From positions 1,408,512-1,472,511 of the forward strand of contig KV454013.1 in the NCBI GenBank assembly GCA_001661245.1: 64,000 bases of DNA, read 5' to 3'. The notes under the pieces are model-generated. The model was not told the DNA's origin and ran no database searches. It saw only the letters and a program-made list of their open reading frames with translations. Below are positions 30,484-39,098 of this stretch, piece by piece. The number at the start of each line of letters is the position of its first letter. The first letter of the stretch is position 1. Position numbers and translations under genes: made by a program. The stretch is from Pachysolen tannophilus NRRL Y-2460. Lineage: Eukaryota; Ascomycota; Pichiomycetes; Alaninales; Pachysolenaceae.

Positions 30484-31015
30484 CGTAACAGAAGAAAAGA
30501 AAGCAAAAAAAAAAAAAGTCTTACAAAATATTTCCAATCAATCAATAAACCCAACTAAAACCTTTTCTTCAATAACTCTTGCCCTCTCACAGTTATTACC
30601 GTGATTCACTTCTTCTTGTTGTTGTTGTTTTAGATGATAATTTCTATTATAAAAACAAAACGCGTTAAAAATTTTTTTCTTTTCTTGTTTTCATTTTCTT
30701 ATTTAGGTTGACCCGTTTCGGGGATTTTAATTAGATACATTTAAAATCTTAGTTTAATTAGTTAAAATTAGTTTGAATCAAGAAGCGAGAGAGGAGTGAA
30801 TTGGATTGGGAATTGTTTTATCCTTTTCAAATAGGGTTTCCTGTTTTATAAATATTAATAATTTAATTTTAATTCATTTAATTTTTGTAATATTTTTTTT
30901 TTGGGATCGATAAAAGTTTTAAAAAGTTTTCCTTTGTTTTTTTTTTTTTTTGTTTCAGTTTATAAGAGAAAGAGAAAGAGTGTGAGAGAGAGTGTGAGAG
31001 TGAGTATATAAAACG
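30484..31015. other. Divergent promoter region RAD51/YEL1
   Basis: About 530 bases, no gene. It contains an ACGCGT box (30660-30665), GTT repeats, a GTCAACC-type stretch near 30708, and a purine-rich GA/GTGAGA repeat leader just before the Sec7 gene (30965-31005). Confidence 0.5.
30660..30665. promoter_or_regulatory. MluI cell-cycle box before RAD51
   Basis: ACGCGT, the palindromic site of the MBF G1/S factor, 177 bases upstream of the RAD51 start. RAD51 is known to be MBF-controlled in S. cerevisiae. The match is a single exact hexamer in DNA poor in CG. Confidence 0.5.
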
Positions 31016-34000
31016 ATGAGTGATGAGAATGTGCTTGATAGTTATGAGTTTGAAGATGGGTTTAAACAACACCAACAGCAGAAGCAGAAGCTGCAAGGTG
31101 TTGGTGTTGGTGTTGGTTTTGGAAGTGGCCATGGATATGTTCAAGGGTCAAATTTACAAGAGGGAGAAGGAGTAATAGAAGGAGAAGATCAAGGAGAAGA
31201 TCAAAGATGGGATATGGATAAAACAATGACAGAGATGGATGATGATTTGAAGTTGGATTATTCGATATTGCCGTTTCCTTTGGTTGAATTTTTACAGGAT
31301 GAACGATCAAGGGTTAAATTCCCTCTGATACTGTTATTAACAAATACAAGGTTAAGTCAATTAAGGTTAAGAGCTTTTAAAATGTATCAAATCAAATATT
31401 ATGAAATAAATTATAAAGGATATCTTCATTATCTTTGTTCTATAAATGATTTAGATACAACAATTATTCGACATTTTTATATGTCTTTTTTCAAATGGTC
31501 ACCAAGTTTAGTTACATCATTAAGATCACTTTGTAAACATTTATTTTTTAAAGGAGAATCTCAAGATATTAATGTTATATTAGAATCATTTTCTGATTAT
31601 TGGTATGATTATTTTAAAAATGATGAAACAATTTTATTTGGAAATAATAATGTTGGTGCTTATTTAATAAGTTATTCTTTAATTATATTAAATACAGATT
31701 TACATAGTTTTGGTGGAGATCCAAAAATTAAAAAAATAACTAAAAATGAATTTGTTAAAAATAATTTACAAGCTTTAAGTTCTAATGGTATTAAAGTTAA
31801 TTCTTTAAGACTTGAACATGAATTGAAAAATTATTATGATGATATCTTATACAATGAATTAAAACTTTATAATTTAAATCTTAAAAGAAATTATAATATT
31901 AAACAACCAACAAGATCATCATTATTATTAAAACGATCATCAGCAATACTTCAAAAAAATCCTTCCAAGAAGCCATCATCTCCAAAGACTCCAACACCAC
32001 CTGCTAGTAGTGCTAGTAGTACAAGAATAGGAAGTAATTCATCCAATTTTTCTACAAATACTTCAAGATCTGTGGGTTTTACCAATGCTTTACAAAATGA
32101 TAGAAATTATAATCAGCAATTACTATACAATAGTTATAATCATGCCCATAATCATAGTCATAACCATAGCCATAGTCATAGCAATAGCAATAGCCATAGT
32201 CGTACCCATAGTCATAGTCAAAGTCATAGTCATAGTCATAACCTGAGTGTGAGCCTGAGTGTAACTCTGAGTATAAGCCTGAGTCAAACTCTGAGTCAAA
32301 CTCTGAGCCAAAACCATGGTATTGGTCACTCTAGAAAAATTAGTTCAAAAGATAGTGTAAGTTCCATTCATACTCAAAATAATATTCCAACAACTAGAGG
32401 TAGTTCTTCAATTGGAACTTCTCCTTCTGAAAATGATAATTCTGCAAATACAGCTGATACAAGTATTGCAACCACGGTACCTTTAAATGAAAATCATCAT
32501 TCAAATCATCATTATGGTAAAGAACATGATGAAATGGAAGAAGAAGAAGAAGAAGAAGAACTACATGAGAATGCACAAGAACGAGAACAAGAAATCGAAG
32601 TTGATGATAATGATACTGATGATATGGATGTTGATGATGAAGATGATGATGATGTAGAACAACAACATCAGCAAGAAGTTGAAAGGTTTTATTGCCCAGG
32701 TGAAGAAGAAGGTGATTTGGAATTGGAATTGGAAGGTCCACCTTGGGTTAAAGAAGGTTTATTGAACGTCATCTTGGTTGATCTCGAACCAGAACCTCAA
32801 AACTCTTATCAAGCTACAACTAATGGTAACAACAATAATAGTAGTAGTAGTATTAGTAGTAATTCAAATGGGTTATTTGGAATGTTTAAAAGTAATAAGG
32901 CGAAACCTGTTGATAATTTTATTTTTAAAAACAAATGGAAAAATGCTTTTGTTGTTGTTTCTAAGGGAGAATTATCAATTTTTTCATTTGATAAGAAAAA
33001 AAATTCTAAAAATAAGGTATCTTCTTCATATAATTTAAAAAATGATGATAACCGTGTTGTTGGTGCTGGAAATTGGTATGATACTGCTGAATTTTTAGGT
33101 TCTTTTAATTTGTCTTCGTGTTTAGCCGAAGAATTCACAGATCCTCAATTAAGATCATTTTTGATCAAATACCATGATCCTAAAAGAAATTTGAATAAAG
33201 AATCAGGACTTAGTCATGGATCATATTGGTGTTTAAGATTACCAACTTCTGAAGAACAAGCTGATGAGGAAGAAGAAGAAGAACAAAGTTTACAAAATGT
33301 TTATTATAATAAAAAATTAATTTTTCAAGCTGGTACTGTTGAAATAACAAGAGAATTCATAGACAGTTGTAATTTTTGGAGTTCAAGAACAACTTTTTTC
33401 AAACATATAGATGAATATGAACCACTTTCTTCGATGGAATATGGATGGTCTAAAAATTTCATTAGTTATTTGAGTTCAAGTACTGTTAAACAAGATGGTG
33501 AATTGATTAAACAATTAAGCAATGCCAAGATTTTTAAATGGACATCTTTTGCTACTACTTTAGTATACCAAAAAAATGATTTGAAAATGAATGATCAATT
33601 TAATAGATTATTTACAATTGTTGAATCATTACAATATAAATTGAGTGAACATAAAAATTTAAAACCAATTTTGGTAGTTTTAGGAAACACAATCAGATTC
33701 ATTCAGGAATCATTTAATAACCAACATAATGCTAGTGGTAACAGTTTCTTGAAAAGATTTAGAGGAGGAAGTTCTTCATCCTGGTCATCATCATCTTCAT
33801 CATCTTCATCGGGAACTAATCAAGAAAATGTTGCTAAAATGGTTTCAAATTATAAATTGATTATTCTAAATTGGAACAATAGATTAATTTTCTTACAAAA
33901 AGAATTACGTAGGCATAAGATGTATTTAGCAATCTTGAAAAAAGCCATTGAATTAAGAATTGAAAAATTCAAAAATAAAAGAATTGATAATCAAATTCCT

Positions 34001-34174
34001 GTTAAGAAGACAGAAAAAGAATTAAATGAAGATATGACCAATTTGAACGTCAATGAACTACAAGAAGAACGAGATGAAGAAGTATTAGAAAATACCAAAA
34101 GGACTAAAAACGGGTTGAAACTTAATCCCAAGATAATTTTAGTAGGTGACCCAACTTACGTTGCAGCTAATTGA
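31016..34174 (+). CDS. YEL1: Sec7-domain Arf GEF, Yel1-like
   Basis: 1052 residues. The Sec7 domain (about 85-285) has the catalytic glutamate in FFKGESQDINVILESFSDYW (E181) and the SLIILNTDLHS motif, so exchange activity on an Arf GTPase is expected; Yel1 acts on Arf3/Arf6 at the plasma membrane. A long disordered linker follows, with a His/Ser repeat (about 376-409), a Ser-type 12-base repeat (410-435) and an acidic run (about 505-570). A PH-like domain (about 585-790: PPWVKEGLLNVIL, FKNKWKNAFVVVSKGELSIFSFD, GTVEITREFIDS) and a helical C-terminus complete it. S. cerevisiae Yel1 is shorter (687); the extra length is linker. Six CTG codons in the linker are discussed in the findings. Confidence 0.8.
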   Translation: MSDENVLDSYEFEDGFKQHQQQKQKLQGVGVGVGFGSGHGYVQGSNLQEGEGVIEGEDQGEDQRWDMDKTMTEMDDDLKLDYSILPFPLVEFLQDERSRVKFPLILLLTNTRLSQLRLRAFKMYQIKYYEINYKGYLHYLCSINDLDTTIIRHFYMSFFKWSPSLVTSLRSLCKHLFFKGESQDINVILESFSDYWYDYFKNDETILFGNNNVGAYLISYSLIILNTDLHSFGGDPKIKKITKNEFVKNNLQALSSNGIKVNSLRLEHELKNYYDDILYNELKLYNLNLKRNYNIKQPTRSSLLLKRSSAILQKNPSKKPSSPKTPTPPASSASSTRIGSNSSNFSTNTSRSVGFTNALQNDRNYNQQLLYNSYNHAHNHSHNHSHSHSNSNSHSRTHSHSQSHSHSHNLSVSLSVTLSISLSQTLSQTLSQNHGIGHSRKISSKDSVSSIHTQNNIPTTRGSSSIGTSPSENDNSANTADTSIATTVPLNENHHSNHHYGKEHDEMEEEEEEEELHENAQEREQEIEVDDNDTDDMDVDDEDDDDVEQQHQQEVERFYCPGEEEGDLELELEGPPWVKEGLLNVILVDLEPEPQNSYQATTNGNNNNSSSSISSNSNGLFGMFKSNKAKPVDNFIFKNKWKNAFVVVSKGELSIFSFDKKKNSKNKVSSSYNLKNDDNRVVGAGNWYDTAEFLGSFNLSSCLAEEFTDPQLRSFLIKYHDPKRNLNKESGLSHGSYWCLRLPTSEEQADEEEEEEQSLQNVYYNKKLIFQAGTVEITREFIDSCNFWSSRTTFFKHIDEYEPLSSMEYGWSKNFISYLSSSTVKQDGELIKQLSNAKIFKWTSFATTLVYQKNDLKMNDQFNRLFTIVESLQYKLSEHKNLKPILVVLGNTIRFIQESFNNQHNASGNSFLKRFRGGSSSSWSSSSSSSSSGTNQENVAKMVSNYKLIILNWNNRLIFLQKELRRHKMYLAILKKAIELRIEKFKNKRIDNQIPVKKTEKELNEDMTNLNVNELQEERDEEVLENTKRTKNGLKLNPKIILVGDPTYVAAN
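32143..32314 (+). repeat. In-frame hexamer and 12-base repeats in the Sec7 gene
   Basis: From 32143 to 32242 a CATAGT-type hexamer repeat encodes His-Ser pairs with some Asn. From 32243 the unit changes to 12 bases starting CTGAGT, with CTG codons at 32243, 32255, 32267, 32279, 32291 and 32303, exactly 12 bases apart. Both keep the reading frame, so copy number can vary without breaking the protein. Confidence 0.85.
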
Positions 34175-35138
34175 GATAGAAGTTGATAGAAATTCTTTAA
34201 TATCTCAATTTTTTTTTTTTTTTTTTATTTTTTATTTTTTATTTTATTTTATAATTTTATGCTCCCATGTAGTAGAGTTCACTTTTTTTTTTTAGATTTC
34301 GACTCCGCTGTACATTTTTTTTTCACATTTGATTATATTGGTTGTGTTTGCGTCGGCCGACAACTGTTGATCTCTTTGATCTTTCCACTCTTTTATTAGC
34401 TTCAATATTTCTTCCCTGATATTTTCTTTTCCTATTTTCCTATTTTCCTATTTTTTTATTTTACTATTTTACTATTTTCATTTTTATTTTATTTTATTTA
34501 TTTTTTTTTCCCTTTAGTATTAACTTGATTTTTTTTTCTTTTTGCTTTATACCACATGAGTGAGTTTAACGTTGAATATATTTTGCCTGTTGGTCCATTC
34601 TCCATTAAATACACCACCAACTTCAGTCTGTTGGTTACCTCCCTAAATATATGTAGCCTTATGGAGATTTCCTCTTTTGGACATTCTGGCCTCAGGCACG
34701 ACCATGTTTATGTCTCATGCAAATGTTTACCTAAAGAGGAAAAAATTATGCAGAAGGTTCTTTGTTGATATAGATCAAGAACCAAAGGGAAATGACTACT
34801 GTTATTGGTGGCATGAGCAATAGCTAGTCAAACTTTGCTTTAGCGCCAAATTAAAAGAAAGACAAAAGAGTCGTTGCAGAACAAAACATCGAACCATTTT
34901 TTTAGGAATGAAGTAGTTATATAATATTTGAAAAAATAGTAAAGAGATTGGGAAATTTTCCAAGATAACGAAAAATTTCCATATTAGGGAGATATGAACG
35001 AGATGCATTATCAGTGAGTAAATTCCAAGCCGTAATATCTATATACATATACATATATATATCAGTTTTACTCTCTGGTTGTTTTGTATTTAAATTTATT
35101 CTCCTTTATTAATGATCATTATTGTTCACTTTTAAAAT
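34175..35138. other. Long intergenic region after YEL1
   Basis: About 965 bases. T-rich runs after the YEL1 stop, a perfect GTCGGCCGAC palindrome (34352-34361), TATTTTCC/TATTTTAC repeats (34430-34480) and a TATATACATA stretch near 35040. A 70-residue ATG frame (34556-34768) has no recognisable features, and I do not call it a gene. Confidence 0.5.
34352..34361. promoter_or_regulatory. GTCGGCCGAC palindrome
   Basis: Perfect 10-base palindrome with the TCGGCCGA core also found at 16682-16689. It has the form of two abutting CGG half-sites, as used by zinc-cluster factors. Its distance to the next start (about 780 bases) is large. Confidence 0.3.
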
Positions 35139-36506
35139 ATGACGATGATTTTGGGAATTGAAGACAAGTATATTTTTTTGGTTAGTGGTTTAATAGTGTC
35201 ATTGTTGCTTTCATATAAGCAACTTTTTATCTTATATAATAAATATAAGAAGACTACTTCAGCTAAGGCTAGTACCAAGAGTTCTGGTAAGAAAAGTTAT
35301 TCGAGTTCTAAAGATGATCCTATTCCGCAGCCAACACCTTTAATGATAACTCCTGAACAAGTTGCTAATTATGATGATAGACCATGGAGACCTTTTAGAT
35401 GGCCTTATCATCAAACCATGAGTATTTTCAAATTAGATGTTAATCATTGGTTAGACATGGATAAGTATTATGTTCACTATATTGAAGAGAAAAAAAGAAT
35501 CATACATAGATATGGAGATGAGAATATTGGTTGGTTACCTGGAAGTGAGGATGCATGTTTGGAGTTGATGCAATTTGTTAAAGATCATATGTTGAAAAGA
35601 TATCCATTATTATTTAGTTCGGAAGATAATGGTATTCATGTTAAAAATCATTTAACAGGAGAAATTTTGGATTTTTCCGAACCTTTAAAAGAACCACCTT
35701 TAATTTACGTTTCCAAGATGGCAAAAGAGGATTTCTATCTTGTAAAGAAAAATCCAGAAGATGATAGACATTATTTAGTAGCAGCAGTGGTTCCCTTCCC
35801 TGGTGGATCTTTTGGTATTAAACATAAATTGGGTAAACATTTGGATGTTATTCACAGCGAAGTACCATATTATGAATCAAAATTGAAAAAATCGATGGAA
35901 AGATGGTTTGAAAGAATGGCACCTGCTGATCTAGTAGAAAGAGCTTCATGGTATATTTCATGGGATCATAAATTGTTATGTAACAATGTCTATGCTTTAA
36001 AAGAAGGTGAAAAAGTTGATAGCGATGTTGCTCCTGATCAATTCAATGTTAGAGTGGAAAGACAAACTTTAAGGAGATTACCTAAATCACAGGCAATTAT
36101 TTTCACAAACCATCCAGTTTTTTATTCAATTGATGAAATGAAAGATGAACCTTTAATTCCAAGTTTGATTAAAAAAATCATATATGAAGCACCAGAAGGT
36201 ATTAGCAAGTATAAGAATTTTGAGAGTTTTAGGGATCATATTGTAAAATATTTGGATGGCTTGATTGAAAGACAGATTGAACTTGGTTTAATTAAAGAAG
36301 ATACTCCAATAAAGACCTTACCAAGTTATCCCTTTGCTCATTTTGTTGATAATAAAGACGTAAATTATGGTTGGACGAATCCAACAGTAAAAGACCCAGA
36401 AAAGAATAATTATATTGACGTAGCAAAAGAAGAAATTAGACAAGATGAACTTCGAGAGGAAATGTCGAAGAAGACAAAAAGTGCCGAAATATCTGAACAA
36501 GTTTAA
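35139..36506 (+). CDS. DUF3445 protein (heme-dependent N-demethylase-like)
   Basis: 455 residues. One hydrophobic segment near the N-terminus (about 10-30, YIFLVSGLIVSLLLSYKQLF) should anchor it in a membrane, with a Lys/Ser-rich linker after it. The rest matches the DUF3445 family by PWRPFRWPYHQTMSIFKLDVNHWLDMD, YLVAAVVPFPGGSFGIKHKLGK, ERASWYISWDH and VRVERQTLRRLPKSQAIIFTNHPV. Family members include the alpha subunit of a bacterial heme-dependent oxidative N-demethylase; the fungal proteins are largely uncharacterised. I cannot assign the heme ligand. Natural substrate and membrane are unknown. It is convergent with CDC6. No in-frame CTG codon was noticed in it. Confidence 0.75.
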   Translation: MTMILGIEDKYIFLVSGLIVSLLLSYKQLFILYNKYKKTTSAKASTKSSGKKSYSSSKDDPIPQPTPLMITPEQVANYDDRPWRPFRWPYHQTMSIFKLDVNHWLDMDKYYVHYIEEKKRIIHRYGDENIGWLPGSEDACLELMQFVKDHMLKRYPLLFSSEDNGIHVKNHLTGEILDFSEPLKEPPLIYVSKMAKEDFYLVKKNPEDDRHYLVAAVVPFPGGSFGIKHKLGKHLDVIHSEVPYYESKLKKSMERWFERMAPADLVERASWYISWDHKLLCNNVYALKEGEKVDSDVAPDQFNVRVERQTLRRLPKSQAIIFTNHPVFYSIDEMKDEPLIPSLIKKIIYEAPEGISKYKNFESFRDHIVKYLDGLIERQIELGLIKEDTPIKTLPSYPFAHFVDNKDVNYGWTNPTVKDPEKNNYIDVAKEEIRQDELREEMSKKTKSAEISEQV

Positions 36507-36693
36507 TGTGATGTTGACTAGATATATATATATATATATACTTATATTAATTTTTTTTAATAAAGAAAAGAAAAAAAAAAGAGAGAAAGAAAGAATTAAA
36601 CTATATTATCATTATTTATTTTTATGTTAGTTATATGCTAATATCAGTTGTAATATTTTATTCATAATATAATACATTTATTAAAATTTAAAA

Positions 36694-38358
36694 CTATATA
36701 GTTGATAAATTTAAAATTTTGTTTAAATAAATCACATCTTCAACTGCTTTTGCCAATTGATTTTTATTAATATTTGGATATATTTTTTTGTTATTATTAT
36801 CAAATTTTTTCTTATTATTTGAAGTACCACCAATTATATTTACAAAACCAAAACTTTCAAGACTACTTATAACTTCTATGAATTCTGTTTTTTTCAAATG
36901 ACCAATTAATTTGTCTAAACTTACTTTTGTCTTATAATATTGATAAAATTCATTAATTGATCTATCCTTTATTTGAAATTGCTCTTCTTCAAATCTTATT
37001 AATGAGCATAAAGTTGTCTTTTGTTGTAAATTTAAAATTTTTAATTTATTTATTAATAAAATATCATTACAATTACCACTGTTATTATTTCCAAATAATG
37101 AACTACAAACTTTTGCAATAATGGCAATTGAAACTTTTGGTGCTTCAAATATTGTTAATTTTTCAAAATCTTGTTTTGATAATTTTGATCTTGTCATATC
37201 TTCAACCATTTCTAATGATTTATGACAAATATCAAATGCTTTTCTTAAATCTCCTGTATTAACAGCAACTTTTTTAGAACATAATTGTATAGCAGCTGGA
37301 TGAATTAAGGGTATTTCCAGTTTTAATAAATCATCATTTTTGGGTAATTGTAAAAATAAAGATTGTAATTTAAAAATTATAATTTGTTTAATTTGTTCTG
37401 AATTATATGGTAAAAATTGTAAAATTTTTGGATTAACATTATTTGTTTTCAATCTTGGTAAAAATCTATCAGTTAAATCTAATGCATTTGAAATTCCAAT
37501 TAATATTAATTTTGTATTTTTATTTTTAGCATATGAAAATAAATCAAATAAAATTGTTTGATTTTTAGTTATTAAATTATCTAATTCATCTAATATTACT
37601 ATTGAAATATCAGCTATTTTATCATCTTTTAAAAAAATTGATAAATCTTTTGAATTATATTTTTCATTTTTATAACAATAATTTTTGTTTAAAATTTTTT
37701 TCAAAATTTCATCATATATATTTTCAGGATTATTTATTATCATACAATTAATATTAACAAATGCCACACGGCGTTGAATAAAAGTTTTTCTTATCTTATC
37801 ATAAAGTTTCAAATCTTTAATACAAGTATCTTCATCCTTATTCTTCATATAACTTTGTAAGATGGAATTGACTTGAGCAGTTTTACCTGTTCCAGGTGGA
37901 CCAGATATATATAAAGAATTTGAAGTTAAATTTATAATATTCGATTCAATAAATTCTTTTAATCCATTTGCTTCTATTTCTCTTGAAGGTAATATACAAT
38001 CATCTGCAGATAAGTTCAATTTTGAACCTCTTTGAAATAAAGATTTTGCTTCTGTATAAATTGAAAGTGTTGATAATGATTCATTATTAAAAAATTTCAC
38101 TCCATTTTTTTTAATAGGTGTCGTTGGTGGTGATAAAAAATTTAAATTTTTCTTTGATGATTCTATTGATTTTAAATCCCCATTTTTAAGTAAAACAACT
38201 CTGTTCTTCTCAGGTGTTGTTGGTGGAGTTGCAAAAGAATTGATGAGAATGTTATCCCTATTTGAAAATTTGGAACTATCTTGTAATACATTGTTTAATT
38301 TTGTTCTTTTACAAGGACTATCCAAATTACTTGATGATCTTTTATTTCTAATTGTCAT
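36694..38358 (-). CDS. CDC6: Cdc6, MCM loader for replication origins
   Basis: 554 residues. It is an AAA+ ATPase that joins ORC at origins to load the MCM helicase in G1. Walker A is GPPGTGKT (153-160), Walker B IVILDELDNLI (about 255-265), and a winged-helix C-terminus is expected. The N-terminal tail carries three full CDK consensus sites: SPCK at Ser14, TPEK at Thr48 and TPIK at Thr80. It also has minimal sites at Thr44 and Ser76 and a KRTKL motif (17-21) of the cyclin-docking RxL type. This fits CDK-driven degradation after S-phase entry. Its promoter carries MluI boxes and an early-cell-cycle box. ORC4 is the related AAA+ gene in this window but differs in domain order and length. Confidence 0.9.
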   Translation of the reverse strand: MTIRNKRSSSNLDSPCKRTKLNNVLQDSSKFSNRDNILINSFATPPTTPEKNRVVLLKNGDLKSIESSKKNLNFLSPPTTPIKKNGVKFFNNESLSTLSIYTEAKSLFQRGSKLNLSADDCILPSREIEANGLKEFIESNIINLTSNSLYISGPPGTGKTAQVNSILQSYMKNKDEDTCIKDLKLYDKIRKTFIQRRVAFVNINCMIINNPENIYDEILKKILNKNYCYKNEKYNSKDLSIFLKDDKIADISIVILDELDNLITKNQTILFDLFSYAKNKNTKLILIGISNALDLTDRFLPRLKTNNVNPKILQFLPYNSEQIKQIIIFKLQSLFLQLPKNDDLLKLEIPLIHPAAIQLCSKKVAVNTGDLRKAFDICHKSLEMVEDMTRSKLSKQDFEKLTIFEAPKVSIAIIAKVCSSLFGNNNSGNCNDILLINKLKILNLQQKTTLCSLIRFEEEQFQIKDRSINEFYQYYKTKVSLDKLIGHLKKTEFIEVISSLESFGFVNIIGGTSNNKKKFDNNNKKIYPNINKNQLAKAVEDVIYLNKILNLSTI

Positions 38359-38474
38359 ATTTTATAATATCTTGAAATCAATCACAAATAAATAAATAAA
38401 TAAAATAACTAAAATAACTTGAAAACTTTATCATCCAAATAAATCAAACAACAATATCATATCCTTATATATAT

Positions 38475-38510
<36 letters not shown>

Positions 38511-38629
38511 CTATATACTTAATTGAAAATTATATAAAATGGTGTTTTATAAATGCACCAAACTACGCTTTAAGGTTTAATACCGTACTTTTCAATATGT
38601 ATGTAATTTTGTTAAATATAAAAGCGACG

Positions 38630-38689
38630 ACGCGTCAAGAAACTGAAAATTTTTGTGAAAAATTATTTCCTGATTAGGAAGTAACGCGT
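38630..38689. promoter_or_regulatory. MluI boxes and early cell-cycle box of CDC6
   Basis: ACGCGT occurs at 38630-38635 and 38684-38689. Between them, TTTCCTGATTAGGAAG (38666-38681) agrees with the early cell-cycle box (TTtCCcnnTnaGGAAA) bound by Mcm1 except at two tolerated bases. In S. cerevisiae an ECB drives CDC6 at M/G1, and MluI boxes drive G1/S genes. The block lies 270-330 bases upstream of the CDC6 start. Confidence 0.65.
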
Positions 38690-38714
38690 GTGTTAAACCT
38701 AAAAGCGCTTTAAA

Positions 38715-38882
38715 TGCGTACACATTATTTAGCACTGAATGGTAACAATTGTGCGTACGCTAAAAGCATAAGAAAGTGCGCATGGATCATTGCACCAATA
38801 ACACCGCCTTTGGTTTGTGTAAAAGCTGTGCGCATTAAGGTATAATTTTAGCTGTGCAAACAATACGCAAGTGCGGTACGCA
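38715..38882. repeat. Cluster of TGCG(TA/C)CGCA-type motifs
   Basis: Related sites: TGCGTAC (38715), TGCGTACGC (38752), TGCGCA (38777), TGCGCA (38829), TACGCA (38864) and TGCGGTACGCA (38872-38882). CG dinucleotides are otherwise scarce in the window, so this density is striking. Most are palindromic or nearly so, as expected for sites of a dimeric factor. Confidence 0.6.
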
Positions 38883-38969
38883 TAGCAATCGCAATTACAT
38901 TTTTAAACGCGAAGGTCGTGCTCAAAATATCAAAAAATAACCAAAAAGAAAAAAAAAAAGAGTTTGTTG

Positions 38970-38975
38970 GAAGGC
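38970..38975 (+). promoter_or_regulatory. Possible Rpn4-type core before PUP3
   Basis: GGAAGGCGAC contains GAAGGC, the start of the Candida-type proteasome element (GAAGGCAAAA); the A-run is replaced. It is 124 bases before the PUP3 start. A partial match only. Confidence 0.25.
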
Positions 38976-39098
38976 GACTTAAAATATAGGACAAGTTCTA
39001 ATGATTTAAATCTACTGTTGATATACATTTATATCTGTATCAATCAATTATAGATAGATAGATAGATAGATAGATAGCAATTGGAGTGGTTAGAGACA

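Larger units (their letters stand above)
38359..39098. other. Divergent promoter region CDC6/PUP3
   Basis: About 740 bases, no gene. It holds a TA microsatellite (38475-38508), two ACGCGT boxes, an ECB-like Mcm1 site, a 170-base cluster of TGCGTAC/TGCGCA motifs (38715-38882), a GAAGGC core (38970-38975) and a TAGA tetranucleotide repeat (39051-39077) just before PUP3. Confidence 0.65.

Noticed and set aside
34556-34768. 70-residue ATG frame between YEL1 and the DUF3445 gene
   Set aside because: No recognisable motif, no homolog known to me and no intron signals. Could be chance in a long spacer.
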